64,000 nt of DNA from Nemertoderma westbladi (GCA_032718475.1 JAUCBJ010006829.1:1-64000), one strand, 5' to 3'; positions 11,430 through 23,521 are shown, numbered from the stretch's first letter. Translations and numbers: made by a program. Notes: generated from the sequence alone by a model not told the origin.

Positions 11430-12345
11430 AACCCTCTAGCGGGAGACTGGGTAACTGAAGAAGGAAGGATTAGTTTCCCTACAAAGCCACATCCTATGGT
11501 CTATTACATATCTGCCAAATTTCAGCATAAATGGATTAAAAGCAAAGAAATGGGAGGACATTTAACGTTTAGACATGTGGCCCTCTAGCAGGAGACTATT
11601 GCTCTGATGGTGTCTGAAAGTCTCTCAAACGTCTCAACTTTTGATCATATTGATGCCTACAAATTTTCAACTTGGCAGCTTTAAATTCGACAAAGTTATA
11701 AGCATGTCAATATCATAACGACGACAACGATTTCACTTTCAGACATTTGGCCCTCTAGCGGCAGACTGGAGAACTGCAGATGGATTCGCCTCCTTTGAAA
11801 GTCACAGCTAATGGTCTAATACATATCTGCCAAGTTTCAGCTTAAACGGATTAAAAGCAAAGAAATGGGAGGGCATTTAATGTTTAGACATGTGGCCCTC
11901 TAGCGGGAGACCATTGCACTGATGGTGTCTGAAAGTCTCTCAAAAATCTCAACTTTAGCTCATATTGATACCTACAAATTTTCAACTTGGCAGCTTTAAA
12001 TCCGACAAAGTTATTAGCATGTCAAAATCGTAACGACGACAACGATTTCACTTTCAGACCTTTGGCCCTCTAGCGGCAGACTGGAGAACTGCAGATGGAT
12101 TCGCCTCCTTTGAAAGTCACAGCTAATGGTCTAATACATATCTGCCAAGTTTCAGCTTAAACGGATTAAAAGCAAAGAAATGGGAGGGCATTTAATGTTT
12201 AGACATGTGGCCCTCTAGCGGGAGACCATTGCACTGATGGTGTCTGAAAGTCTCTCAAAAATCTCAACTTTTGCTCATATTGATACCTACAAATTTTCAA
12301 CTTGGCAGCTTTAAATCCGACAAAGTTATTAGCATGTCAAAATCG
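11430..12345. repeat. ~315-bp tandem repeat (about 3 copies)
   Basis: The anchor TTTAGACATGTGGCCCTC recurs at 11568, 11883 and 12198 (period 315). Within each unit a related half, GGCCCTCTAGCGGCAGACTGG, recurs about 180 bp later, so each unit itself looks like a diverged dimer. No coding potential was seen. Confidence 0.85.
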
Positions 12346-12412
12346 TAACGACGACGACAACGACGACGACGACAACGACGACGACGACAACGACGACGAC
12401 GACGACGACGAC
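12346..12412. repeat. (GAC)n/(AAC) microsatellite
   Basis: A GACGACGACAAC-type trinucleotide run ends the 315-bp array. The arginine-rich minus-strand frame through it is only the translation of this microsatellite. Confidence 0.9.
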
Positions 12413-12539
12413 AACTATTTGCATAAATTGACCCACCCCCTAACAGTGTCAATTCGCTAAGGCTCCGCCAACTTCGTGGCTCGCCCCACATGGACTTCAG
12501 CAGAGCAAAATCATCATTAACTGAAGAACTGTTAAAAAG

Positions 12540-13000
12540 TTACTGAATTATTTCTTTTATCATTAAATTTATTCAATATATATATTTATATATATATATA
12601 CACAAAATGTAGCAGAACCGTCACTAATATATATTTCAAAGACATACATATGGTTTTATATTAACATTTCTTATATTTTAATTTTATTATCTAATACATT
12701 TTATTTAACTATTTTATTATTAAATAAATCAAAATGTCTAACATTGGAAACAAATTGCTTTTTGCAAATCATCATGGTTCGGCTGCTATGGTCAATATAC
12801 ATATAATTTTTGTATTCTGAAACTGAATATACAAAAACCCTTCAGTTAATGGGAAGATTTGACGGCTATGCTACTTTGGGAGTGGTGATGGTAGCATTTC
12901 GAGATATCTTTAAAAACACAGATTATTTCTATATATAGAATTTGTACATATAGCGAATATGCAAACCGCTATAAAATGCTACATTTTGTTATCCTTAATT
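12540..13000. repeat. Possible diverged member of AT-rich inverted-arm family
   Basis: It carries ACACAAAATGTAGCAGAACCGTCAC near its left side and CAAACCGCTATAAAATGCTAC at the right. These resemble the conserved ends of the arms at 14855-15343, 17519-18005 and 18628-19085. The middle is not clearly alignable by eye. Confidence 0.35.
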
Positions 13001-13376
13001 ATATTAAATAATACTGTAGCCCATTAGTAGCAAAGTGAAATTACTATATGGAATTTAGTGATATCTGAAAATGTAAGGAAACATATGTAAGACTGCTATT
13101 GAGAAATATATAATGTAGTAGAATAATTGGGGGTCCCTAGCTTCTGTATGTAGGACGTAGAAGGCCACTGTTATTATAGTAGTAGAGTACCGCCGTGCTA
13201 TTTCAGTATTTAGTCTGTGCGATTTTGTGCTAGTTTTATTCTGCAATTTACAATCATTACAAATTAGGCCACTTATTTTCGTATTTCGATAGAACTATGT
13301 GTAGTATGCATTGATAATGACGCAAATTACGAAATCTATCTATCGAAATCTATCTAAAATTATTCGAAATATATCC

Positions 13377-13998
13377 ATCCAACATCCATGATGGATCCGT
13401 CCAACATCCATGACGGATCCATCCAACATCCATGACGGATCCGTCCAACATCCATGATGGATCCGTCCAACATCCATGACGGATCCGTCCAACATCCATG
13501 ACGGATCCGTCCAACATCCATGATGGATCCGTCCAACATCCATGATGGATCCGTCCAACATCCATGACGGATCCGTCCAACTTCCTTGATGGACCCGTCC
13601 AACATCCATGATGGATCCGTCCAACATCCATGACGGATCCATCCAACATCCTTGACGGATCCGTCCAATATCCATGATGGATCCGTCCAACATCCATGAC
13701 GGATCCATCCAACATCCATGACGGATCCGTCCAATATCCATGATGGATCCGTCCAACATCCATGACGGATCCGTCCAACATCCATGATGGATCCGTCCAA
13801 CATCCATGACGGATCCGTCCAACATCCATGATGGATCCGTCCAACATCCATGACGGATCCGTCCAACATCCATGACGGATCCGTCCAACATCCATGACGG
13901 ATCCGTCCAACATCCGTGATGGATCCGTCCAACATCCATGACGAATCCGTCCAACATCCATGACGGATCCGTCCAACATCCATGATGGATCCGTCCAA
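13377..13998. repeat. 22-bp minisatellite (about 28 copies)
   Basis: The unit is GTCCAACATCCATGAYGGAT followed by CC. It contains the palindrome ATCCATGATGGAT and a BamHI-type GGATCC at each junction. The period of 22 and lack of stops leave all three minus-strand frames open for over 200 codons. They are not accepted as genes. Confidence 0.95.
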
Positions 13999-13999
13999 T

Positions 14000-14854
14000 A
14001 TAAAATCTCTGACTTTAAGTCTTATAAATCTCAGTCTGTCTGTCTCGCGATACAATAATAGAAAGCTAACTTGAGCAACGTCACTATCTCGTCATATTTT
14101 AAGTATTTGTTTGCGTGAATCGAATGTGGTCAAAGTGGATTATTTTGCATCGTTTTAGGCCAAAATATATTACTGGTCAGCAATCAGGACTCAGGCGACT
14201 TTGTAACTGCAGTTTCACCATTAGACTAAGACTAAGGCTGTTCTAACTGAAACTTTGCAGGTATGTATGTATGTATGTACCACAGAGATCTTACGCTGCC
14301 TGTTTGAGTGAGAGGACGCCGACCAGCCTACAGTTCTTCAATCTGCTGCTTGGGTGTGTAATCTCTGAGAGTGAAACCATTCCCATCACCAATTTTATTG
14401 TTTTTGAGCTGATACTGGGGAAATATCTACTACAAGATTGGATTCGTGTTTGGGAGGAAGCTGAAGTTCTCTAGTCTACCGGTAGTAGGTGGAATGTCTG
14501 AAGGTGAAAAAGTCCTGCGTTTTTGTTGTTTTTAATCTTTTCGAGCTGATGCATGGCATATATACAGTAGATTACACCACAGGCGGTTGCGTGTTTGGGA
14601 GGACGTATATTATTCGGCAGTTCACCAGCCTGTCGCTAAGGGTCGACATGCCTGAAAGTGAAAACCGTAAATACTAATCAAATTATACACCAGAAAAGAG
14701 GGTGTTTATCCCCCCCCCCCTACTTATCTGACCTGTTTCGAAACAGATAGAGTAATTGTAATTAATTCGTGTTACTTAAAACAGTTATCGTAAAAAAAAT
14801 ATATTTGTATTTCGCTTCTAATATAAGCCAATGTATAGTATTGTTGCTGGATCG
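14000..14854. other. No gene seen
   Basis: The stretch is low in features, with a short GTAT run at 14262-14279 and a C run at 14710-14720. Frames are short and lack recognisable domains. Confidence 0.4.
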
Positions 14855-15343
14855 CTTTCCCAAATAAGTATTAGTCAATAACGCTAAATAAAACAACAGG
14901 GTAGCATTTTGCGACGGTTTGTGTTTTAAACATATATATAAATTATAAATATATTGAAACACAAAATGTAACATACATGTCAGCTACTCTTACAAGCCAT
15001 ATTATTTTCACGAAAAATTTCACAAAAATAACATCCTGATAATTTTAAATCAACCCCATCTATTATAACGGTTATTAAGGTGTATGAATATTAAGTCTTG
15101 TTAATTTTCCAATGTATTTCAATAGTAAAATAATTAAAATATTTAAATTTCAAAAACTATCAAAAAGATAACTTCCCCTTTATTTTAAAATATATTTTAA
15201 GTGGATTTATAAGTTTAATATATGGGAGAATCAAAGCTAAAAATTACTTATCACTTATCACTTAACGATTAATATTATTAAATTTTGCATATGTAGATTC
15301 AAAATACAAAGGTAGCAGTACCGACAATATATAACAATTTCCC
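14855..15343. repeat. Left arm of large inverted repeat
   Basis: Its reverse complement matches 17519-18005 over essentially the whole length. Shared stretches include CATTTTGTGTTTCAATATAT, CAAACCGTCGCAAAATGCTA and GCTACCTTTGTATTTTGAAT. Divergence is modest with small indels. It may be a long terminal inverted repeat of a DNA transposon or two copies of one AT-rich repeat in opposite orientation. Confidence 0.8.
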
Positions 15344-15662
15344 AGGTTGCGGATCAGGATGTGATTGTGAGTTGTCTGCTTAGGCGACTGTGTATTACAT
15401 TAGACGGCAGTTTGTTTGGTTGATGTAAGTCATTATTGGTTTTTATCCTCCAATCCCATCTGTTTCGTGGAGTCTGTGTGATGCATGTTCGTTACGGCGG
15501 CGGCGACAGAATCCATATGCTGAGAGGTCAGCCTCCGGGCCGCTCAGTATACGTGCGTATACGTTTATTCCAAACACTCAATCGAAGAAATTATCTTTAG
15601 TTTAAAATTATTATTAAAAATATGAAGAAATTATCGGGAGGGAGTGGGCCATCACGCTGTTG

Positions 15663-15738
15663 AACTACAGAACTGTTCTGTAGTTCGCGAGAAATCGTAG
15701 ATAAATTGTTACAATTTATCTACGATTTCTCGCGAACT
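15663..15738. repeat. Two overlapping perfect palindromes
   Basis: The first, 15663-15685, has 11-bp arms around one T (AACTACAGAAC / GTTCTGTAGTT). The second has 28-bp perfect arms, 15682-15709 and 15711-15738, around a single T at 15710. Its conserved part AGTTCGCGAGAAATCGTAGA is found again at 17164-17183. Near-loopless arms this long are rare in clonable DNA. Confidence 0.9.
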
Positions 15739-15739
15739 C

Positions 15740-17518
15740 TTCCAGTTTCTCGAACTCTTACAATTTGCTGTGCGCGATATAGCGCTCTCTAACAGCGGAG
15801 GAACTCAGTCAGTCAGTTGTTTACTTCAGTTGTTCTTCTCACCGGAGCTGATGTTTCCTTTACCAACTTCGATTCTAAGACGCCAAGACCACATTTTTTT
15901 TGATAGCGAAGTCTTATTCAGGGAACGGCAGGTCGTAGAAGAATCGTAATCAGATGTCTCGAAACAGTTGAAAAGTTCAGCATTGGGTATGGGTATTCCG
16001 AGTGTGTTTCGCCAGAGCGAAAGGCAGATTGTAAGTGAATCTCACATTAAAGTAGCGCCAAAAGTGCCTTCAGTGATCGCCTGCGCTTCAACATCGACAA
16101 TGTACTACAGTAGGCCTACTACCAACAAACTGTAAATAAAAAAACTAATACCAACTCAAGCCCATCTGTTGATGTGTGGTAGTGGTAGTAGAGGAGAGGC
16201 TACTACTGCTGTACTGCATTTGGTAGGCCTAACAGGTTGTTTATTTATTCGAGTTTATTATGACTGTATGTGGTTGCTTGTCAACGAACAATTGGACAGA
16301 ATGCACAATACAATGCATAACACATAAGGTGTACGTAGGCCCTACACCTTGATAACACAATACAATGAGTCAACCCACCTTTCCTTAAATGTCTTATACG
16401 CCAACCATTTAATAGACGTCTGGTCTCGCCCAATCAGAGAACAGTAAATAAGCTGCATTTAATTAACCAAATGCTGTTATGTGGTGTGTAGTAAGAAAAA
16501 TATTAGCTTGGGAAAGGAATTTATTAGCACGTAATGTAAATATTGTACTTAAATATTATTTGTAACAGCTTCATATTAGATTACTAATTATTTATTATTA
16601 ATATTATTATTAAAATATGTTTGCAATCAATTTGCACCATTAAATCAAACATATACATTGGCGCAAGTAGTCCTCATTTATATTTATATCTTGTTGCAAT
16701 GTTAAATTATCTACTAGGGAAAAGAGCGGGTTGCAGTGATGCGTTATTCTAACCAATACAATAAACTAAAGTCATTAGTACAGGTGACAGTTTTAATTTT
16801 GGGAGTAATCAGCGCCGATTTTCCACTAGGAGGAGGGATGATTTCTGTCGTCGCGTCGAAAGTCTGCCGTATCTGAATTATTATGAATTAATTATTTCGT
16901 TCTAGAGTAAGTTTAATAATATATACAATGTACAATTAGCCATTGTCAGCTGCCAGCCAACCTTTATACAATCAAAATATAAACGTTTTAAAAGAAAATA
17001 AATAAAAGTTAAAACAACTATTATTTAACCTGTTGGAAGTGGAATTATCAGCTTCAGAGAGGACCACGTCTGTAAAGAAAACCACGAAGTTTCTCCGCGG
17101 TTCGAGAGCTGATCTTCGAGAGCAATATCGCGCACAGTAAACTGTCACAGAAAATGAAAGAGTTCGCGAGAAATCGTAGAGAAATCGATCTGTAGTTCAC
17201 ACCAGTGTGGTCAAATCAATCCCTTGCAATAGAATCCAAGTTTGGAATAAAATAATTGATCTTTGTTGCCAATTAATAATATAATAATTGACTTTATTGC
17301 TTGATATACAAAGACGATATACAATTCGTAGTCATGTAAATTGTTTAATATTTTTGTTTGCAAATCATATTACAGTATACTGTATATTTCGCATACCCAC
17401 CCATTAATTGTTTTATTGAGAAGAATTAATATCTATTTAATTAAAACTGCATGTTTTCTTAATTAAATTAATTAAATTTAATTAATTTAATTAATTAAAT
17501 TATGAATAAATCAATTAT
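15740..17518. other. Interior of the inverted-repeat structure; no gene recognised
   Basis: About 1.8 kb of apparently single-copy sequence has no frame of note. It is more GC-balanced near 15760-16100. If the arms are transposon ends, this would be cargo without a recognisable transposase. Confidence 0.35.
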
Positions 17519-18005
17519 AAATTGTTAAATAGTGACGGTATTGCTACCTTTGTATTTTGAATCTACATATGGAAAATTTAATAATATTAAACGTTAAGTG
17601 GGTTGATAAGTAATTCTTTGCTTTGATTCTCCTATGCATTCAACTTATGAATCCACTTAAATTATCTTTTAAAATAAAGGGGAAGTTATGTTTTTGATAA
17701 TTTTTGAAATTTTGATTTTTGAATAATTTTGCTACTGAAATACATTGAAAAGCTGCGGAACTTATATATTCATACACCTTAATAACCGTTATAATAGATG
17801 GGGTTGATTTAAAATGATCAGGATGTTATTTTTGTGAAATTTTTCGTGAAAATAATATGGCTTGTAAGAGTAGCTGACATGTATGTTACATTTTGTGTTT
17901 CAATATATGTATAATTTATATATATGTTTAAAACACAAACCGTCGCAAAATGCTACTTTATTGTTTTATTTAGCGTTATTGACTAATACTTATTTGAGAA
18001 AGCGG
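17519..18005. repeat. Right arm of large inverted repeat
   Basis: It is the reverse complement of 14855-15343. It begins at a GTTAAATAGTGACGGTATTG block and ends near AGAAAGCGG at 18005, after which the two sides diverge. Confidence 0.8.
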
Positions 18006-18627
18006 TTTTGTTGATTCACGTGAATCAAATACATGCCAGGCATCAGTATAATGTGCAATGGTAAATTGTGCCAGACACAGAAGCATAAGGGGCGAGTCAT
18101 GCGTTAGTGTAAGCCTTCAGGGTATGGCTATCAGTAAATTTAATTCATCTCGATGTAGCTCTTCTCTCTTTCAGTTTGTCTTACCTTTTTTTATTATGGG
18201 TAAACTGGATAGCTACTACTGGCGTTCCGTACTTTACGATATCAAGGAAAGCAATTACCTTCTATACACCATTGCCATATCCCCAGATTTTCATACTTCA
18301 ATAATAAATTGGCTGTTTGAGTAAATAAATAATTTGAATATGACTTGAATAATTTAATAGAAAGTAGCGTTGATTTTCTAATAGCAGTTAGAGATGTAAA
18401 ACGTTTTATGCTTTAAATTAATAAACAACAATTTAGGAAATTATCATGAAACTGAAAGAAATACCTATTAAATACATAATCTGAAAATTTACTTCTGGAA
18501 AAATTATAAAATATTAATGTTTCAGAATAATAGCTTCTGTTACATTTTTATGGTTAATATGTTTCCACGGGGAAAAATAATACTATTTCTATAAAAACGT
18601 TGTGATAATAAATTGTTAGATTTCGAA

Positions 18628-19085
18628 TAAATCAATTAATATTTGTTAAATAATGACGGTACTGCTACCTTTGTATTTTGAATCTACATATGCAAAATTT
18701 AATAACAAGAACCGCTATCTGCATTGATAAATAATTTTTAGCATTGATTCTTCCATATATTAAACATATAAATCCACTTAAATTATCTTTTAAAATAAAA
18801 GTGTAAGTCATTTTTCGATAATTTTAGAAATTACATTTTTTTAATTATTTTACCATTTAAATACATAGTAAATTAACAAAACTTAATATCCGCACAACTT
18901 AATATGTCTTCTAAGAGATGCGCTTGTTTTTAAATTTTCAGGATGCCCAATTTCTGTAAATTTTTGTCAGAATAGTACGGCTTGTATGAATAGCTGACCC
19001 CTATGTTACATTTTGTGTCTCACTATATGTATAATTTATATATATGTTTACAATACAAACCGTCACAAAGTGCTACCTTATTTTC
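18628..19085. repeat. Third copy of the arm, same orientation as right arm
   Basis: It shares the GAATAAATCAATTA, TGACGGTACTGCTACCTTTG and CAAACCGTCACAAAGTGCTA blocks with the right arm, but is more diverged. Its presence shows the arm is also an interspersed repeat. Confidence 0.75.
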
Positions 19086-19243
19086 AAATTATATTTAGCA
19101 TATGGGACTATGATGTAAGTCACTCTTCTATAACGTTTAGTAAGCATAAAATCCTTGTGCGATGTCCGCCTATCTGTCTAATTCAATGTTTCAACATCAA
19201 TATTACAGCAATTATTTTTTTTATCTGTGCTCATGGATGAGAA

Positions 19244-19420
19244 AGATGTTCGGTAGATGACCCCCGCATCCGCAAAATGAAAGCATCCTTAAAGCTCTTT
19301 AAATGGCAGCTTTTCCGTGCAGCTGTGGAGGAAATTACAACTAGTAATTTTGCGGCTCTATGGCAATCCTTGCTGGGCTCTTGCAGATTTACAGATGCTC
19401 CTCTTAGATATTGTAGCTGA
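19244..19420 (+). CDS. Short unrecognised coding-like segment
   Basis: The frame has protein-like composition and includes PRIRKMKASLKLFKWQLFRA and FAALWQSLLGSCRF, ending at TGA 19418-19420. An in-frame TGA lies just upstream, and a pyrimidine-rich ...GATGAG precedes it, so it could be a terminal exon or a transposon fragment. I recognise no family. It is not part of the GPCR on the other strand. Confidence 0.2.
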   Translation, partial: RCSVDDPRIRKMKASLKLFKWQLFRAAVEEITTSNFAALWQSLLGSCRFTDAPLRYCS

Positions 19421-19424
19421 AAAC

Positions 19425-20540
19425 AGAACCTTGAATTGGAAAAAAAAATGCAGTACCAAACCAAATACTACATCATTTTGAATATGCCACGCAACCCGCA
19501 ATAGTAAATGCGGTCCATTTTCATGAGATTTCACTCTCTCTTTGGCACAAATTAATCCTAAATTAATGTAATTATTAATTAATACATAGATATTTTTATG
19601 AGAACCGATATTAATTGACTGTTTTCATTATACCTGTATTATAAAGTAGCACTTTACTTAGTCCTTTTCCAAGTGATCCAGAGATCGATAGTGGTAAAGT
19701 ACAGTAGGCCTACATATAACAACTAGGTATAATTAGTCAGAAACTACATGAGTTACTTAGCGAGGTAACCAAATGGTAAAGCCATGTAAAGAAGATTCAG
19801 GTTTAGGTTCAGTTTCATTGTAAAGCTCCCTAGCAATGTATCGTCTCTCTTGAATTTACAAATATATTATATTAGGCCAGTGCTACTCTTGTGCTACTGT
19901 ACAAGTAGTGCTATATAACAACAACAATTCATTGTTAACACTAACGGCGCTAAGTAAAGTTAAAATTTTTATTACTTAAATGAAGTAAAAGTAAATTAAT
20001 TTAAAAATTCGACAATGAAACTACACACTGTGTAATCTACCTGTTTAGTGTTTATATCGTCGGTGATATGGCGAACAGCCAAAGTGCCATTTTGGCTAAA
20101 ATGAGGTTTTAACTGAAATTTGTACTAGAGTACCTTAGGGAGGTGTGATATAAACGCCAAAGTGATACTCACATCCACTGCTTCAGAAAAGAGATGTGTC
20201 TTAGCCAAAGTGAGAATTGCAAATTAAGAGTAGGAGTTGTGGTAAAAACGCCAATCGCTTCTGTCATGTTACTGTACAAGTGTATTTTTTGCTAAGAAAG
20301 CCCAAACTTGGTATGGCAAAAAAGCCAAAGCGATGACTTAACATAGTTTGCCAGTGTAGGCCTATATTCCGGCTGTAGTCCGGAGAATAAATGGTTGGCT
20401 AAACTTTCAGTTTGTATTGAAATTCATTATAAAACATCATACTGGCTGCTACAATTCCATTGTAGCATTTAGCTCGTGTTCCAGTAGCTATTATTAGTTT
20501 GTTTGTTGGTGGCTGAATGCCTGGGTTTGTGGCTAGTTTG
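19425..20540. other. No gene seen
   Basis: AT-rich sequence. A GCCAAAGTGA-like phrase recurs between about 20070 and 20335 (AGCCAAAGTG, CGCCAAAGTGA, AGCCAAAGTGAGA, AGCCAAAGCGATG). It is too irregular to call a tandem repeat. Confidence 0.4.
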
Positions 20541-20541
20541 T

Positions 20542-21262
20542 AACATGGTGTAACTAGAGAAACATGGTGTAACTAGAGAAACATGGTGTAACTAGAGAAA
20601 CATGGTGTAACTAGAGAAACATGGTGTAACTAGAGAAACATGGTGTAACTAGAGAAACATGGTGTAACTAGAGAAACATGGTGTAACTAGAGAAACATGG
20701 TGTAACTAGAGAAACATGGTGTAACTAGAGAAACATGGTGTAACTAGAGAAACATGGTGTAACTAGAGAAACATGGTGTAACTAGAGAAACATGGTGTAA
20801 CTACAGAAACATGGTGTAACTAGAGAAACATTATGTAACTTGAGAAACATGGTGTAACTAGAGAAACATGGTGTAACTAGAGAAACATGGTGTAACTAGA
20901 GAAACATGGTGTAACTAAAGAAACATGTTGTAACTAGAGAAACATGGTGAAACTAGTGCAACATGGTGAAACTAGTGTAAAATTGTGTAACCAGTGTAAA
21001 ATGGTGTAACTAGTGTAAAATGGTGTAACTAGTGTAACATGGTGTAACTAGTGTAACATGGTGTAACTAGTGTAAAATGGTGTAACTAGAGAAACATGGT
21101 GAAACTAGTGCAACATGGTGTAACTAGTGTAAAATGGTGTAACCAGTGTAAAATGGTGTAACTAGTATAAAATGGTGTAACTAGTGTAAAATGGTGTATC
21201 TAGTGTAACATGGTATAACTAGTGTAACATGGTGTAACTAGTGTAAAATGGTGTAACTAGTG
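20542..21262. repeat. 19-bp tandem array
   Basis: The unit is AACATGGTGTAACTAGAGA, repeated about 38 times. The first half is nearly homogeneous; from about 20950 a variant subfamily TGTAAAATGGTGTAACTAG dominates. It is contiguous with no unique spacers, so it is a satellite and not a CRISPR array. Confidence 0.95.
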
Positions 21263-22010
21263 CAATGAAAAAAGAATTAGTGTATGAAAAAAGAATTATT
21301 TTCTGAAATATCATCTTCATGCTGCAATTTTTGCAAAAATTAAACACAAAAATGTGATTATCTCGAAATTATATTTTTGCACCTTAGTTGATTTTCCATA
21401 TCACAGCACCGACGATATTATTGCACGCTTCACTATGAAATCCTCGTTTCACTTGGATTTTAAAACAACTTCCACTTGAATTTATTTCTAGATTACTCTA
21501 CATGAAATAAAAATGTTAATTAAAAGGTCAGTTTCTTCAAGCACTACTTCTTACAATACAGCTCATAGATTCGGAATAAATACTTTGCAGCTATTTGTAA
21601 TATTCCTAGTAATTTAAGGGACAAGCTTGTTTTAAATTAATCAGAAACAATATTTTTGGAAAATTTTGCACAAAATTCCGTACGCAAGTAGCTTGTTTTA
21701 GTTGTTTTCATGTAATAATTCAAATTGCAAGAATACAAACCGACAAAAAAAGCTACGCAACATTTGGGCTTGTATACCTGTTAGTTAGTTACTTAATTAC
21801 TCGATTATATGATTACTAATTAGCTTTATTATCCAGCTTGTATAACCATATCGAAATTTAATTGTTATGCGTTATTGTATCACGCTAAATGGTGTTATCA
21901 ACTAGCTTGTCAGATTATGGTAGCATTGTAGCCACTTTGTCACCATTGCTACCTAAGTAGCAAGGGTGCCACTCATGGTAGCTGAACCGACAGTTTCATA
22001 TTCTGCATAG
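21263..22010. other. No gene seen
   Basis: AT-rich non-coding sequence. Near 21735 a short ACAAACCGACAAAAAAAGCTA block resembles the end motif of the inverted-arm family. Confidence 0.35.
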
Positions 22011-22058
22011 GTAGCAAGGACGCCAGTCCCTTTTTAGTGAGAATGGCGTCCTTGCTAC
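22011..22058. repeat. Perfect 15-bp inverted repeat (hairpin)
   Basis: GTAGCAAGGACGCCA at 22011-22025 pairs with TGGCGTCCTTGCTAC at 22044-22058 across an 18-base loop. Related GTAGCAAGG and TTGCTACC pieces lie at 21940-21970. It is possibly the ends of a small MITE-like element. Confidence 0.75.
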
Positions 22059-22322
22059 GTTTTGTGTCCATATATATATTACATATTTTATAATTAATAT
22101 TCAAATATTTATTTCTATATTATATATTATACATTGTATATCGTTATTATATTAAACATAACATATCATTATTATAATTATAATTATATATTATTACATA
22201 TTACATATTATATATTTTATATCATTATTATATATATATATTTATATTTTATATCATTATTATATATATATTTGTATTTCATATCATTATTACATTTATA
22301 AAATTATTTTCTATGTTCAATA

Positions 22323-22328
22323 TTTATT
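22323..22328 (-). promoter_or_regulatory. Candidate poly(A) signal of the GPCR gene
   Basis: AATAAA on the minus strand, about 57 bases past the GPCR stop codon at 22385-22387. The surrounding sequence is very AT-rich, so the hexamer could occur by chance. Its position suits a short 3' UTR. Confidence 0.35.
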
Positions 22329-22384
22329 TATGTATCTAATATGATAATAATAATGGATGATAATAAAGATATTATTAATAACAA

Positions 22385-22674
22385 TCATTTCGAACTCCGA
22401 CAACTTAAAGTTTGCTTGAAGCCTTTCCTCATTTCTGGCATTTGTATCCAATACACAAAGAAATTAATTCCAGAATTGCAACAAAGTAAAACATAGAGAT
22501 ATGGGCTAAGGAGATAATATGTTTCTTCTATTGATTCGCCCCCAACATTGAAGTTAAATATGATGACTCTGGTGATGAGTGGGATAATTACCAGAACGAG
22601 ATTGAAGATGACAAGTATTGACATGAGCTTGGTGACACGAAGTTGTGCTCGGTACCTCGCCTCTGCTGCTTCTC
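22385..22674 (-). CDS. GPCR last exon (ICL3 end, TM6, TM7, C-tail)
   Basis: A splice acceptor with a strong pyrimidine tract (CTTTTACTCCTACAG) precedes base 22674. The exon opens in phase 1 and runs 96 codons to TGA. It encodes an intracellular segment (RYRAQLRVTKLM), a TM6 helix with proline (NLVLVIIPL) and a TM7 ending CCNSGINFFVYW. The tail contains MRKGFKQTL. The usual NPxxY box of rhodopsin-family receptors appears as NFFVY, with F for P, as seen in some invertebrate orphan and peptide-receptor-like GPCRs. Phase matches the donor at 35842, joining the two across a 13-kb satellite-filled intron. Ligand unknown. Confidence 0.8.
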
Positions 22675-22725
22675 CTGTAGGAGTAAAAGGAGATTGAGTG
22701 AGTTGGAGCACGTTATTTCAGTGCG

Positions 22726-23480
22726 GTATATCAGTACGGTATTTTGTAAGGTATTTCAGTACGATATTTCAGTTTTTTTAGTGAAATCTCCATTATTATA
22801 TTTATAAATACAGTATGACATGTATGACGGTATTTCAGTACGATATTTCAGTACGGTAGTTCAGTACGGTATTACAGTACGGTATTTCAGTACCGGATTT
22901 TACTTAGAATGTTTCAGTTAGAGTATTTCAGTATGGTTTTTCAGTATGGTATTTCAGTATGGTATTTCAGTATGGCATTTCAGTATGGTATTTCAGTACG
23001 TTATTTCAGTACATTATTTTAGTACAGCATTTCAGTATGGTATTTTAGTACTGTATTTTAGTACGGTATTTTAGTACAGTATTTCAGTACAGTATTTCAG
23101 TATGGTATTTCAGTACGGTATTTCAGTACGGTATATTTTAGTACTGTATTTCAGTATGGTATTTTAGTACTGTATTTTAGTACGGTATTTCAGTACATTA
23201 TTTTAGTACAGCATTTCAGTATGGTATTTTAGTACTGTATTTCAGTACGGTATTTTAGTACGGTATTTTAGTACGGTATTTCAGTACGGTATTTCAGTAC
23301 ATTATTTTAGTACAATATTTCAGTATGGTATTTTAATACTGTATTATAGTACGGTATTTTAGTACAGTATTTCAGTACAGTATTTCAGTATGGTATTTCA
23401 GTACGGTATTTCAGTACGGTATTTTAGTACAGTATTACAGTACGGTATTTTAGTACTGTATTTTAGTACGGTATTTCAGT
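22726..23480. repeat. 13-bp satellite, block 1
   Basis: The unit is GTATTTCAGTACG with common variants (TTTTAG, TATGG, CATTA). The block starts within about 50 bases of the GPCR splice acceptor, inside the intron. In gene sense each unit reads CGTACTGAAATAC. Confidence 0.95.
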
Positions 23481-23489
23481 ACGCTATTT

Positions 23490-23490
<1 letters not shown>

Positions 23491-23521
<31 letters not shown>

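Noticed and set aside
12297-12491. Arginine-rich minus-strand ORF
   Set aside because: It reads through a (GAC)n microsatellite; not a gene.
13340-14055. Three overlapping minus-strand ORFs of 205-231 codons (MLDGSVMDVGRI-like repeats)
   Set aside because: They are translations of a stop-free 22-bp minisatellite in every frame; no start context, splice signals or known domain.
15663-15738. Palindromes as a bacterial-type terminator
   Set aside because: Eukaryotic context, no gene upstream and no following T-run; treated as structural DNA.
20542-21262. Regular short repeats resembling a CRISPR array
   Set aside because: Units are contiguous without unique spacers and the genome is eukaryotic; it is a 19-bp satellite. 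The same applies to the 65-bp array at 32877-35364.
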